Assembly (NCBI RefSeq): GCF_002776525.5
Contig: NC_045441.1
Span: forward strand, 92,031,298 to 92,095,297
Reading direction: 5' to 3'
From: Piliocolobus tephrosceles
Taxonomy: Eukaryota; Chordata; Mammalia; Primates; Cercopithecidae
DNA: 64,000 nucleotides
Shown here: positions 33,001-44,221 of the stretch, piece by piece
Numbering within the stretch: the stretch's first letter is position 1
Layout of the letters: every line of letters begins with the position of its first letter
Position numbers and translations under genes: made by a program
Notes under the pieces: model-generated
What the model saw: only the letters and a program-made list of their open reading frames with translations
What the model was told of the DNA's origin: nothing
The model's database searches: none

Positions 33001-33429
33001 CGGAAGGCACACTAAATATAATGAGCAAGAAAAAAATGAATAAAGCAAACTGTAACCTTACGAAACAATTTGAAAACCTGGATAGGAAGAGAGAGCAAAG
33101 ATCTGTTAGATTAAGGAAACTGAGAAGTAAGGAATTGCAATAAACCACTACTTATTTCCTCAGTTGCCTTCAGCATCGAAGTGGGTGATTCAACTGGACA
33201 ATATTTGGAAAACGCAGGCAAAATTTTCAATCTGCTTTATTATAATCCTACAAATCTATCTACTGCTGCTTACTCAATAATGTGCTTCATTCTCTTTTTT
33301 CTGCTAGGAGACTGTTCTCCATGGCTCTCTCACATTTCTGGACATCTTACAAATGAAGGCACTCACTGACTTTATTTCAAATTATCTTTGAAAGGATGTT
33401 TATATAGCAAATGATAGAGAAAATGTCTC
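33001..33429. other. Unassigned sequence beside ERV-L (about 430 bp)
   Basis: Could contain the 5' end of the antisense ERV-L (leader or LTR), but no TG/CA ends or primer-binding site are identifiable. Confidence 0.35.
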
Positions 33430-33830
33430 CCTCTAGGGTGAAGACCAGATAGGATTACTGCTCATTTTAAAAGATTCAGGTACCCTATGTTTAGAATTCC
33501 TCTCTTGTACCCCACCCCATTATGTGTGCAGGTATTACCCAGACCTCTTTGTATTATCCTGTGGGATTTGTGTCTTTTAGAACCAATGCAAATGCTGTTA
33601 CTCTGGTTTTTGCTGTTCTGAATAATAAAGTCATTAATATCTAGCGTAAGAGTCTCACGTCTTCTGCCAGCTTCCATGAAGCAGTGGCAGACAAACATGA
33701 TAGCTTGCAAGAAGGGTAAAATTTCAAATGTTTCCAGTTCTTGACGTTGAATTTCATTAGTCATAGAAGGACCTTTATTTTCTGCAATACAGAAAAATAG
33801 CACAGAAACAGGCAAAAATAAATAAATATT
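33430..33830 (+). mobile_element. Possible LTR fragment (AATAAA-containing)
   Basis: GCTGTTCTGAATAATAAAGTCATTAATATC followed by GAGTCTCACGTCTTCTGCC resembles the polyadenylation-signal and R/U5 end of an ERV-L-type LTR in sense orientation. This is opposite to the neighbouring ERV-L interior, so it may be a separate element. The antisense 117-codon frame here is not considered a gene. Confidence 0.35.
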
Positions 33831-34225
33831 GGCTGTTAAGCCCCTCTTTAAAAATCTTCTAACAGCTCTTTTTATTAACGTTAACTTTAAAAATGCTATT
33901 GGTTTTGTTTTTTATTTAGATCATTCATACCTCATTCATTTTATGTTTTATATTTATTAAATCCTTACTTATAAATTCTCATTTATATATGTTGAACAAT
34001 TAAATTGTTACTCTCTACTTGGCTTTAATTTAAATTAGAAGCAAAAACATATATTGTCTCTAATTTATTGCAGTTTTCTTTTGTTGTTTTTTCCTAACTC
34101 CTTAAGTTGAATGGTTTATATATTTGAAAACTAACTGTAACTCTAGTCGCATTTCATAGTTTTCCTTTGAAGCATCCTTATTTTAATAAGTTTCCAAGTA
34201 ATTTTTCCTGTATAATCTGATTTCT
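33831..34225. other. No recognised feature (about 395 bp)
   Basis: AT-rich linker before the antisense L1. Confidence 0.5.
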
Positions 34226-34281
34226 TCATTTTATTTTATTTTTTAAGTTCCAGGGTACATGTGCAGGATGTGCAGGTTTGT

Positions 34282-34323
34282 ACGTGTGCCATGGTGGTTT
34301 GCACGTGTGCCATGGTGGTTTGC
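34282..34323. repeat. 21-bp tandem duplication in L1 3' UTR
   Basis: ACGTGTGCCATGGTGGTTTG plus C, repeated twice head to tail without mismatch. Confidence 0.95.
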
Positions 34324-35441
34324 TGCACCTATCATCCCATCACCTAGGTATTAATTCCAGCATGCATCAGCCCTTTCTCCTGATGCTCTCCCTACCCCCT
34401 CTGCCCTCCTACAACAGGCTCCAATGTGTGTTGTTCCCCTCCCTGTGTTGATGTGTTCTCATTGTTCAGCTCCCACTTATAAGTGAAAACATGCAGTGTT
34501 TGGTTTTCTGTTTCTGCATTAGTTTGCTGAGGTTAATGGCTTCCAGATTCATCCATGTTCCTGCAAGGGACATGATCTTGCTCCTTTTTATGGCTGCATA
34601 GTATTCCATGGTGTATATGTACCACATTTTCTTTATCCAGTCTATCTTGATGGGCATTCGGGTAGATTTCATGTCATATTTATTGGGAACAGTGCTGCAA
34701 TGACCATACCTGTGCATGTATCTTTATAATAGAACGATTTATATTCCTTTGGGTATACACCCAGTGATGGGATTGCTGGGTCAAATGGTATTTTGGTTGT
34801 AAAATTTTGAGGAATCACCACACTGTCTTCCACAATAGTTGAACTAATTTATATTCCCACCAGCAGTGTAAGTGTTCCTATTTCTCCTCAACCTTGCCAG
34901 CATCTGTTGTTTCTTTACTTTTTAATACTTGGCATTCTGACTCGCGTGAAATAGTATCTCATTGTGGTTTTGATTAGCATTTCTCTATTGATCAGTGATA
35001 TTAAGTTTTTTTATGTGTTTGTTGGCTGCATTTATGTCTTCCTTTGAGAAGTGTCCATTCATGTCCTTTGCTCACTTTTTAATGAGGTTTTTTTTTCTTG
35101 TAAATTTGCTTAAGTTCCTTGTAGATTCTGGACATTATACCTTTGTCCGATGGACAGACTGCAAAAATATTCTCTCATTCTGTAGACTGTCTGTTCATTC
35201 TGTTGATAGTTTCTTTTGCTGTGCAGAAACTCTTTAGTTTAATTAGATCCCATTTGTCAATTTTTGCTTTTGTTCCAATTGCTTTTGGTGATTTCATCAT
35301 AAAATCTTTCCCCGTGTCTATGTCCTGAATGGTATTGCTTAGATTTTTTCTAGTTTTGGGTTTTACATTTAAGTCTTTGATCCATCTTGAGTTCATTTTT
35401 GTATAAGGTATAAGGAAGGAGTACAGTTTCAATTTTCTGCA

Positions 35442-35501
35442 GATGGCTAGACACTTTTCCCAGCACCATTTGATGGCTAGATACTTTTCCCAGCACCATT
35501 T
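35442..35501. repeat. 30-bp tandem duplication in L1 ORF2
   Basis: Unit starts GATGGCTAGACACTTTTCCC and ends CAGCACCATTT; the second copy has one change (GATACTT for GACACTT). Confidence 0.95.
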
Positions 35502-36812
35502 GTTATTTAGGGAATCCTTTTCCCATTGCTTGTTTTTGTCAGGTTTGTAGAAGATCAGATGGTTATAGATGTGTGTTTTTTGTTTGTTTTTTGTTTTTTT
35601 GTTTTTTTTTTTTGAGTTCTCTATTCTGTTTCATTGGTCTATGTGCCTGTTTTTTGTACCAGCACCATGCAGTTTTGGTTACTTTAGCACTATAGTATAG
35701 TTTGAAGTTGGGTAGTGTGATGTCTCCAGCTTTGTTCTTTTTTCTTAGGATTGTCCTGGCTGTATAAGCCTTTTTTTTGGTTCCATATTAATTTGTAAAT
35801 AGTTTTTTCTAGTTCTGTGAAGAATTTCCGTGTTAATTTAGTGGGAATAGCATTGAATCTATAAATTGCTTGGACAGTATGGCCATTTTCACAATATTAA
35901 TTCTTCCTTTCCATTAGCATGGAATGTTTTTCCATCTGCTATACTTTATCTGATTTCCTTTAGCAGTGGCTTGTAGTTCTCCTTGGAAAGGCCTTCACTT
36001 CCCTTGTTAGCTGCATTCCTCTGTATTTTATTGTCTTTGAGGCAATTGTGAATTGGAATTTATTCATGATTTGGCTCTCTGCTTGTTGGTGTAAAGGGAT
36101 GCTTGTGATTTCTGCACATTGATTTTGTATCCTGAGACTTTGCTGAAGTTGCTTAGCAGCTTAAGAAGTTTTTGGGCTGAGACAATGGGGTTCTCTAGAT
36201 ATAGGCTTTCTGTGACTATTGAGATAATCAAAAACACGTGGTTTTTGTCTTTAGCTCTGTGTATGTGATGATTTATATTTATTGATTGGCTTATGTTGAA
36301 CTCGCCTTGCATCCTGGGGATGAAGCCAACTTGATCGTGGTAGATGAGCTGTTTGACGTGCTGCTGGATTCAGTTTGCCAGTACTTATTGAGGATGTTTG
36401 CATCAATGTTCATCAGGGATATTGGCCCGAAGTTTTCTTTTTTTTTTTTTTGTATCGCTTTCAAGTTTTGGTATCAGGATGATGTTGGCCTCAAAATACG
36501 AGGGAGGAGTCCCTCCTTTTTAATTGTTTGGAGTAGTTTCAAAAGAAATGATACCACCTCCTCTTTGTACCTCTGGTGGAATTCAGCTGTAAATCCATCT
36601 GGTCCTGGGCTTCTTTTGGTTGGTAGGCTATTTAGTACTGCCTCAATTTCAGAACTTGTTATTGGTCTATTCAGGGATTCAACTTCTTCCTGGTTCAGTC
36701 TTGGAAGGGTGTATGTGTCCAGGAATTTATCCATTTCTTCTAGGTTTTCTAGTTTATTTGCGTAGAGGTATTTATAGTACCCTCTTATGGTTGTATTTCT
36801 GTGGGGTTGATT

Positions 36813-37662
36813 TCTTCTTCGAAGTAATGGTTTTTAGAAAGCGTATTTGTGATTCGTCCTTTTCATTCTGAAATTTGAAGAGTATTTGCACAAAGTACTT
36901 GTTATGCCAAATGTTGAAGAGGAGAGAGCACTTTATCTGAAAGAACTGTAAACTTTTGCATGTTTGAATTAAAAAGAGTTGGTTTAACATACAGTACACA
37001 TCAAAATGCATAATGTTTTACAAATAGATATTTCTTTTAGATCTTTGCACTTGCCCTAGATCTGTGAGATATCTTATTTCCTTTTCCCCAACATTCTTTG
37101 GAATTGAAGCTGGCACAAAATTTCTAAGAGGTAATTTCATAGCATAAACAACAAAAGGTTTAAAATTTGATCAAAAAACTTCTACTTCTAGTACTATATC
37201 ATGAGGAAATGATTGCACATGTTGGCAAGGATATATTCAAGAGAATAGTCATTGTAGAGTTCTTTCATTAGTGAAAAATTAAGAACAACTCTAATATTCA
37301 TTAATAGATACTTAAGTGAAAAAAGTGATAAATTCACTATTTGAATTCTGTGTGTTATTGAGAATGAAGACTTATATATCTAAAAGGAATGGAAATGTGT
37401 TCATGGTAAAGGACTGAATTATATGAAAGCAGATTTTGTTCCAACTTACAATTAAAATATGTGCATATTTTGTAGTTATGTATGTATGAGAAGTATGAAG
37501 ATTCCACATCAAAATGGTATTAGTCACTTGTCTTAGTGTTTTGATTATAGATGATTTTTCTTCTCTTGCTTTATTTTCTAATTTTTTTCTAATGAATGTG
37601 CATTATTTGTGCAATATTTACTACATTAACACCTAAAGTTTTTTCACTATTTTTCTATACTT
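36813..37662. other. No recognised feature (about 850 bp)
   Basis: AT-rich; no gene or assignable repeat. Confidence 0.5.
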
Positions 37663-37760
37663 CCCTTCCTTCCTTCCTTCCTTCCTTCCTTCCTTCCTTC
37701 CTTCCTTCCTTCCTTCCTTCCTTTCTTTCTCTCTCTCTCTCTCTCTCATCTCTCTCTTTC
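37663..37760. repeat. (TTCC)n(TC)n microsatellite
   Basis: About 14 TTCC units, then TTTC and about 12 TC units, next to an antisense Alu. Confidence 0.96.
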
Positions 37761-37782
37761 TTTATTCCCTCTTCTTTTTTTC

Positions 37783-37928
37783 AATGCAGGATCTCACTCT
37801 ATCAGCCAGACTGGAGTGCAGTGGCACAATAATGACTCACTATCTTGATCTCCCAGGCTCAAGTGATCCTCCAACTTCAGCCTCTCAAGTCAGTGGGACT
37901 ACAGGTGTGTGCCACCATGATCCAGCTA
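37783..37928 (-). mobile_element. AluJ SINE, first part, antisense
   Basis: CAGGATCTCACTCTATCAGCC, GACTGGAGTGCAGTGGCAC, CAGTGGGACTACAGGTGTG, CACCATGATCCAGC. Interrupted by the Alu at 37929 and resumed at about 38238. Confidence 0.87.
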
Positions 37929-38237
37929 TTTTTTTTTTTTTTTTTTTTGAGACAGGATCTCACTCTATTGTCCAGGATGGAGTGAAGTGGCATGATCATG
38001 GCTCACTGCAGCCTTCACCTTACAGGCCCAGATGATCCTCTCACCTCAACCTCTCTGGTAGCTGGGACTACAGGCATGCAGCACCACACCTGGCTTATTA
38101 TTATTTATGTATTTATTTGGTAAAGATGGGGTTTGGCTGTATTGCCCAGACTGGTCTTGACTCATGGGTTCAAGTGATCTGCTCACCTCAGCCTCCCAAA
38201 ATGCTGGCATTACAGGCATGAGCCACCATGCCCGGCC
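37929..38237 (-). mobile_element. Alu SINE nested in AluJ, antisense
   Basis: T-run of about 20, GAGACAGGATCTCACTCTATTG, CTCACTGCAGCCTTCACC, GTAGCTGGGACTACAGGC, CCTCAGCCTCCCAAAATGC, GAGCCACCATGCCCGGCC. J/S-grade copy with a TATT-rich linker. Confidence 0.9.
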
Positions 38238-38361
38238 CTGATTTTTTAAATTTTTTGTAGAGACAGGGATCTCACTATGTTGCCCAGGTTGGCTTAAAAC
38301 CCCTGGGCTCAAGCAATCCAAAGTGCTGGGATTACAGGCACGAACCACTGCACCCAGCCCC
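38238..38361 (-). mobile_element. AluJ SINE, second part, antisense
   Basis: TTTTTTGTAGAGACAGGGATC, CACTATGTTGCCCAGG, GGGCTCAAGCAATCC, AAAGTGCTGGGATTACAGG, CACTGCACCCAGCC. Lacks the 'cctcagcctcc' block. Confidence 0.86.
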
Positions 38362-39720
38362 TTTTCTGTGTTTTCAATGTGTAAAAAGGTGCCAGCTGCT
38401 ACAGATGTTTACAGAAGGTAGTTAAAAGAGACAAACTATATGAATTAGAAATGTTAACAAAAACCTGCCAAGACTTCACAAGATGAAGATTTTAAAAAAA
38501 GAAAAAAAAAATCTTTGTCCAAGTAAACCGCAAGATCACAAGCAAGATCTATGTCTCACCATTAGTATTACAAGCAAAATCTATGTCTTACCATTAGTAT
38601 TACAAGCAAGATCTATGTCTTACCATTAGTGTTAAGTAATCTGAAATGCCTTAAGGGTACTAAGGCAATCATATTAAAGAACGTTTTACTTTTTACTTAA
38701 TTAGAGTTAGATTTTAATTATGGGGAAAAAGTAGGGTCATGGCTCTTCTCAGTACCAAGCTTCAGGAGGAGAGTTACATAATTTGAAAAACAGAATCTAA
38801 ATGTTCTCTGTTTTCATTTATATAAGAAATGATAAAAATAAATAAACCAATAACCCAAAGAGGCCTCCATTGCTAAATAGATGCTGCTAACCTAAAATAT
38901 ACAATGTAAAAACCTCATGGATGTTGCCCTTCCTGAAAAGTAGCTTTCCTGTTTTCCTGCAAATTTAGGAAATATCTGAAAGTCCCCATTGTAAGTGAGA
39001 GTGACTAATTGTCTGGGGCTTTTAGCTTTGCACTTTCATCCTCCTAAGACATAATTTCCTTGAATCCTATTCTTGGTTCCTACTGGGCCAAATTCCAGTG
39101 GCATCAATCCAAATACCAGGAACATATAAACATTCACATGGATCCAACATTATCTACATATTTTCTTAATTGCATCACTGTCATTCTGTACCTGAACTTT
39201 GATGTTGGCAAATTTCCACTGAATTTTTCTATAAATATGTGTCCTCTGCCACCCAACTGTAAACTAGCTTCTGTGTTTCCATTGCGGCTATATTAATCAC
39301 AGAACTCTATCACCAAGATCTAGCTCAGTGCCATTACCATCTCACCATCTTACTAATATATTGGCTCAATGACTATTTTCCAGTGCTTCAAAAAACCTTT
39401 AATCCATTTACATTGTTTCTCCTGCACAGAGACAATAGTGGAATCAATTTTTAAAAATAAATTCAGAAGCAAAAAATTACATGGTATATCTTATTTCTAG
39501 TTTAAAACAACCAATACCAAAGTTATCAACCAAATACAAGACAGCAGACTATCTAATAGAAAATATATATTCTAAAGTCAGAAACTTTTTTTTCTAAAAC
39601 AGAAACACAAGATTTCCCACTCTTTACCCCACTTAACTTTTCCATAATAAAATTATTTCTTCTAAAGGGTCCTAAAGAATCTTTCTCCTTAGGCTTTCTA
39701 TACAGCTGGTTCCCTTTGTC
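38362..39720. other. Mostly unrecognised (about 1.36 kb) with one tandem repeat
   Basis: Single-copy-looking sequence apart from the 32-bp array at 38540-38634. Open frame 39060-39296 has no recognised domain. Confidence 0.5.
38540..38634. repeat. Three-copy tandem repeat, 32-bp unit
   Basis: Unit AAGCAAGATCTATGTCTYAC followed by CATTAGTRTTAC, copies at 38540, 38572 and 38604 with one or two differences each; the last copy is cut slightly short. Confidence 0.95.
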
Positions 39721-40150
39721 AAAGAAAAATCAGAGTCTAACAATAGTTAAGGTGGTAAAGACAGGATTTAGTCGGAAACTACTTCAACAGGGGAAAATAC
39801 ACCTCAGTATAGAATTGGGCAAAATTATGAATACAAGGAAAAGTGGGAATTTATGGTTATAGAGCAGTGTAATTGGTGGACAGAAAATTATTAAGAGGAA
39901 CACATCAGAGGTATGGACAGATTTTGGCTGAATCCACCTATTACGATTCTTGCTGAAGGCAGGCTGGGGGATCAGACATCAACTCGGGGATGGTATGGAT
40001 GAAGAGTTTGGTCAGATTAGAGGGTAACTAGATATCAAGGGTGGAGGGTTCTGGTGAACTCACTTAGCAGGATTCTTGCTAAAATTAGGCTCTTGGAGGA
40101 TGTTCCCAAGGATATAGCCATAGTAGGGCTCACAGCAGCCTACTAAAACT
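39721..40150. mobile_element. Unassigned LTR-like interspersed repeat, copy A
   Basis: Aligns along about 430 bp with 45917-46350 in the same orientation. Shared blocks: CTCAGTATAGAA, ACAAGGAAAAGTGGGAATTTAT, GGATTCTTGCTGAAG / GATTCTTGCTGAAGGC, TTTGGTCAGAT, GATTCTTGCTAAA, GGGCTCA. Reads like ERV/LTR sequence; family not recognised. Confidence 0.75.
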
Positions 40151-41718
40151 TTGGTCCAGGGAAAAATCAATGTCAGTTCTTCCTCTTGTTAAAGGTAAAA
40201 AGACACATTCTTCTTTCCTTGGAACAATGTGAGTCCATTTCTTTTTTGGTTGCCTTTTATTCATTAAGGATTAGCTGAACCATCTCTTGGAACCTGGTAG
40301 TAGAGGATATTTGCTGAATAATGCTAACAGTCAGGAATACAATGAAAGGAATTTCTATGAAAATAAAAGTAAAATAAGGATTAGTAGTTGTAAACTTCAT
40401 TTGAGTCCAGCGGGCAGCCAATTGAGAAAATTTCTAAATGTTTGTCTCAAGGATGAAAGTGGCAGTCCCACAGATGTCCTGGTCTATGTTTTGAATGTCT
40501 TTGGTGATGGTGTCAGGAGTTCTGGTGAACTTTCTGAGTGGCTCACACAGCAGCAGGCACAAGGTTTGCCCGTACATAATCTATTGCAGTGATTTCTTCA
40601 AAGTTTATATCAAATCATCCAGCTTCAGAAAAGAGCAGTTGTATCTCTTAGTAACTCCAAGTCAGGAGGCTGGGAGAAAAATTGGAAACTTTAGTTTTCA
40701 GAGTTGTAGCCATGTCAGAGGAAACCAGAATTGAGAACCCACAAGGTTACACTATAGGTTTTTATCAATACATAAAATTTGTCTCTACAGTTACTCCCAT
40801 TTTGATTCTTGTTTACAAAATATGCCTAGTCTCATTAGATATGGCCTGATTAATTACATATGTGCATTAAAAATGGTACCTGATCACACTGACCTTTTTG
40901 AGTTTGTTTTGCTGAAAGTTTCATCAGGAATCTCAGATTCGACTTTTAGAAGTCTCTTGAGGCTAAGAAGCCAAGTCAAGAACTCACCAACAGACTTAAC
41001 TTTGGACCTATAGATTTGGGTGAATTCCTCTCTTCTTGAGGTCCCCAAGATATTTCAATATTCCTGGTGCTGCCAGTAAGTGACTTTCCTTATTCACCTC
41101 TGATGCTCGGAATCCTGTAATCCAGGTACCAAGGTCATTTTTCAAAGAGACCTTTGTAAATCTTGGCTTCATAAAGTCAACTTTCGTTCCTTAAACCAGA
41201 TTCCATGCACATAATTCTCAAATATGGAATTCCAGTTAAAACCATGGTAATATAACCAATGTTCCCAATTATGTCCTGTTACAAGAAGAACAGATTCTTA
41301 TTAAACTTATGCCAATAACGAATTGCCATGAAGATAAGAGAATTCAATGAGTTTCCAAATTCCGGAGGCATCAGTAGGGAGAATGATAACTGTTCCATTT
41401 CTATTTACAAAAGTGTAGTAAGAGAAAAGAGTTCCTTAAATGTGGAAAATAAAACATTTAAAAACAGCTATGTTCCAAAACAAAAACCATTCTGATTGAT
41501 CTCAGGTTTGCAGTTTTATTAAAACCTGTCAATTTCTCCACTAATGTTTGGCAAATCCTTACTCAGTCCAGTGAAATGGTCTCAAAGTTGTTTAAGCAAT
41601 GCCAGCAGGAATCATTCTGGGAAATAGCTGGTTACAAATGCGTTTAGAGAAGAATTAGAGTGGAACAAAAACTATATGGATGAGAAATATTTTAAATGAC
41701 CATGATTAAAGATTTTAT
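40151..41718. other. Unassigned sequence, possibly continuing the LTR-like repeat (about 1.57 kb)
   Basis: No gene recognised. The 101-codon frame at 40287-40592 lacks any known domain; composition is unremarkable. It could be ERV interior, but no retroviral motif is visible. Confidence 0.4.
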
Positions 41719-41732
41719 AGGAATTAATTTGA

Positions 41733-42013
41733 CAACCGGGTGCAGTGGCTCAAGCCTGTAATCCCAGCACTTTGGGAGACTAAGGGGGGTAGATTGCTTG
41801 AGTTCAGGAATTACAGACCAGCCTGGCCAACATGGCAAAACACCATCTCCACAAAAAATACAAAAATTAGCCAGGCATGGTGGTGGAGGCCTTTAATCCC
41901 AGTTACTCGGGAGGCTGAGTGGGAGGATTGCTTGAGCAGGGATGGGAAAGGCTGCAGTGAGCTGAGATCACGCTACTACACTCTAGCCTCGGCGACAAAG
42001 TGAGACTCCATCT

Positions 42014-42041
<28 letters not shown>
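41733..42041 (+). mobile_element. AluS/J SINE with a (CA)n tail and 14-bp target duplications
   Basis: Sense Alu: GGGTGCAGTGGCTCAAGCC, AATCCCAGCACTTTGGGAG, AGCCAGGCATGGTGGTGG, GGCTGCAGTGAGCTGAGATC, GTGAGACTCCATCTCA. The tail is CACACAC instead of A. Target duplication AGGAATTAATTTGA at 41719-41732 and 42044-42057, identical. The CTCAAGCC here sits on an old copy and is not lineage evidence. Confidence 0.93.
42014..42041. repeat. (CA)n replacing the Alu A-tail
   Basis: About 13 CA units between the Alu body and the residual AAAA preceding the right target duplication. Confidence 0.95.
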
Positions 42042-42046
<5 letters not shown>

Positions 42047-42057
42047 AATTAATTTGA

Positions 42058-42477
42058 GAAGGAAATTTGGTTATTTCTGTGACATACAGCATTTTAAAAA
42101 ATAACTGGAATTATCACTGATGATAACATTATACCGGGAAATATGAATGGCAAAGGCAATGACGAATTTCTATGAACTTTATAGAACTTCTGAAATACGT
42201 ATATTAATAGCATTTACCCATATAAGTATAACAGGAAAAGTTAAACATTACTTCTTGTTTTACAATGTTCCCCATGCAATTTAACATATTAAATAAACCA
42301 AATTATTTTTCACGTTTCTCTTTACAAATCATTTGCAATTTCTCAGGGACCTGAAGTAAATCTCAGACAGTTCTAAAACAAGATTTTATTTAGGGTTTTT
42401 GGGAAAGCAAAAATTGTAAAAATGTAAAAAACCTTAACTCTTTTAAAACTGAGACATATCAGTTCTATTGATTAAAA
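42058..42477. other. No recognised feature (about 420 bp)
   Basis: AT-rich; no gene or assignable repeat. Confidence 0.5.
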
Positions 42478-42617
42478 GACATGAGGGAATTAACACCTGG
42501 GTGATGGGTTGATAGGTGCAGCAAACCACCATGGCACACATTTACCTATGTAACAAACCTGCATGTCCTGCACATGTATACCAGAACTTATAATTAAATT
42601 ACATGTAAAAAACAAAA
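42478..42617 (+). mobile_element. L1PA 3'-end, short sense insertion
   Basis: GGTGCAGCAAACCACCATGG, CATTTACCTATGTAACAAACC, CACATGTATACCAGAACTTA and an A-rich tail: the last 120 bp of a primate L1. Confidence 0.88.
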
Positions 42618-42630
42618 GAAAACATGATAA

Positions 42631-42933
42631 TGGCCAGGCACAGTGGCTCACATCTGGAATTCCAGTACTTAGGGAGGCAGAAGCGGGCAGATCACCTGAG
42701 GCCAAGAGCTCAAGATCAGCCTGACCAACATGGGGAAATCCCATCTCTAATAAAAATACAAAAATTAGCCAGGCATGATGGTGCACGTCCTAGCTATGTG
42801 GCTACCTGGGAGGCTGAGGCACGAGCATTGTTTGAACCTGGGAGGCGGAGGTTGCAGTGAGCCTAGATCCAGCCACTGCTTTCAAGCCTGGGCAACAGAG
42901 CAAGACTGTCTCAAAAAAAAAAAAAAAAAAAGA
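42631..42933 (+). mobile_element. AluS SINE with target duplications
   Basis: GGCCAGGCACAGTGGCTCAC through GGGAGGCGGAGGTTGCAGTGAG to an A tail of about 18. Flanks AACATGATAA (42621-42630) and GACATGATAA (42934-42943) give a 9-10 bp target duplication. It landed directly behind an L1 A-tail. Confidence 0.93.
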
Positions 42934-42943
42934 GACATGATAA

Positions 42944-43164
42944 GGTTAACATAAATCACAGCAATTCTGCACCACCCCCCAACCTCCCAAAAAAGCCTTT
43001 AACAATCTCTTACTAAGAACAGACCAATAATCCAAGAAAACTTCATCATTTTAATTTTTCATCAATATGTTTTTGGTATTAAAGATCTTTTTAAAAACGA
43101 ACTTATAAATAAATCCATTCAAATCTTTAGCCAATTTGATCACACATAAAATTCCTTTTAAAAC
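42944..43164. other. No recognised feature (about 220 bp)
   Basis: Short AT-rich spacer between the AluS and the L1PA. Confidence 0.5.
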
Positions 43165-44221
43165 AAAGCCAAAATTGACAAATGGGACCTAATTACACTA
43201 AAGAGCTTCTGCACAGCAAAAGAAACTACCATCAGAGTGAACAGGCAACCTACAGAATGGGAGAAAAATTTTGCAATCTACTCATCTGACAAAGGGCTAA
43301 TATCCAGAACCTACAAAGAACTCAAACAAATTTACAAGAAAAAAACAAACAACCCCATCAAAAAGTGGGCAAAGGATATGAACAGACATTTCTCAAAAGA
43401 AGACATTCATACAGCCAACAGACACATGAAAAAATGCTCATCATCACTGGCCATCAGAGAAATGCAAATCAAAACCACAATGAGATACCATCTCACACCA
43501 GTTAGATTGGCAATCATTAAAAAGTCAGGAAACAATAGGTGCTGGAGAGGATATGGAGAAATAGGAACACTTTTACACTGTTGGTGGGATTGTAAACTAG
43601 TTCAACCATTACGGAAAACAGTATGGCAATTCCTCAAGGATCTAGAACTAGATGTACCATATGACCCAGCCATCCCATTACTGGGTATATACCCAAAGGA
43701 TCATAAATCATGCTGCTATAAAGACACATGCACATGTATGTTTATTGTGGCACTATTCACAATAGCAAAGACTTGGAATCAACCCAAATGTCCATCTGTG
43801 ACAGACTGGATTAAGAAAATGTGGCACATATACACCATGGAATATTATGCAGCCATAAAAAAGGATGAGTTTGCGTCCTTTGTAGGGACATGGATGCAGC
43901 TGGAAACCATCATTCTTAGCAAACTATCACAAGAACAGAAAACCAAACACCACATATTCTCACTCATAGGTGGGAACTGAACAATGAGATTACTTGGACT
44001 TGGGAAGGGGAACATCACACACCGGGGCCTATCATGGGGAGGGGGAAGGATTGCATTGGGAGTTATACCTGATGTAAATGACAAGTTGGTGGGTGCTGAT
44101 GAGTCGATGGGTGCAGCACACCAACATGGCACAAGTATACATATGTAACAAACCTGTACGTTATGCACATGTACCCTAGAACTTAAAGTATAATAATAAT
44201 AAAAATAAATAAATAAATAAA
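43165..44221 (+). mobile_element. L1PA LINE, 5'-truncated, sense
   Basis: Starts in ORF2 (CCAAAATTGACAAATGGGACC) and runs through the ORF2 stop at 43980 and the 3' UTR (CACACCGGGGCCTATC, ACATGTACCCTAGAACTTAAAG) into a TAATAATAATAAAAATAAATAAATAA tail. No inversion. Target duplications not obvious. Low decay indicates a primate-age copy. Confidence 0.94.
43237..43980 (+). pseudogene. L1 ORF2p C-terminal remnant (247 codons open)
   Basis: The longest open frame in the window. It corresponds to the end of L1 ORF2p: DMNRHFSKEDI, PLLGIYPKDHKS, DWIKKMWHIYTMEYYAAIKK and the terminal HHIFSLIGGN before the usual ORF2 stop. It covers the cysteine-containing C-terminal segment only; endonuclease and reverse-transcriptase domains are missing because the insertion is truncated. 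The open frame reflects the low age of the copy, not selection. Confidence 0.95.

Larger units (their letters stand above)
34226..36812 (-). mobile_element. Primate L1 (L1PA/L1PB grade), antisense, 5'-truncated
   Basis: About 2.6 kb antisense L1. 3' UTR at 34226-34465 (AAGTTCCAGGGTACATGTGC, CCCACTTATAAGTGAAAAC); ORF2 stop at 34466; ORF2 C-terminus with WIKKMWYIYTMEYYAAIK (34540-34640). Upstream ORF2 includes a reverse-transcriptase start with LNRPITSSEIEAVLNSLPTK and SPGPDGFTAEF (about 36540-36680). Where the active-site F/YADD should precede YLENP the peptide reads IVTESLYLENP, so the catalytic motif is lost. Stops and frameshifts throughout. Two internal tandem duplications (34282-34323 and 35442-35501) are private to this copy. 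Confidence 0.93.

Noticed and set aside
36286..36765. 159-codon plus-strand open frame
   Set aside because: It is antisense to L1 ORF2 (reverse-transcriptase start region on the minus strand); no independent coding evidence.
38540..38634. Regular repeats as a CRISPR-like array
   Set aside because: Units are directly contiguous with no spacers, and the DNA is a primate nuclear sequence.
43237..43980. Longest open frame (247 codons) as a host gene
   Set aside because: Its residues are the L1 ORF2p C-terminus, ending at the normal ORF2 stop, inside a sense L1PA with 3' UTR and tail.
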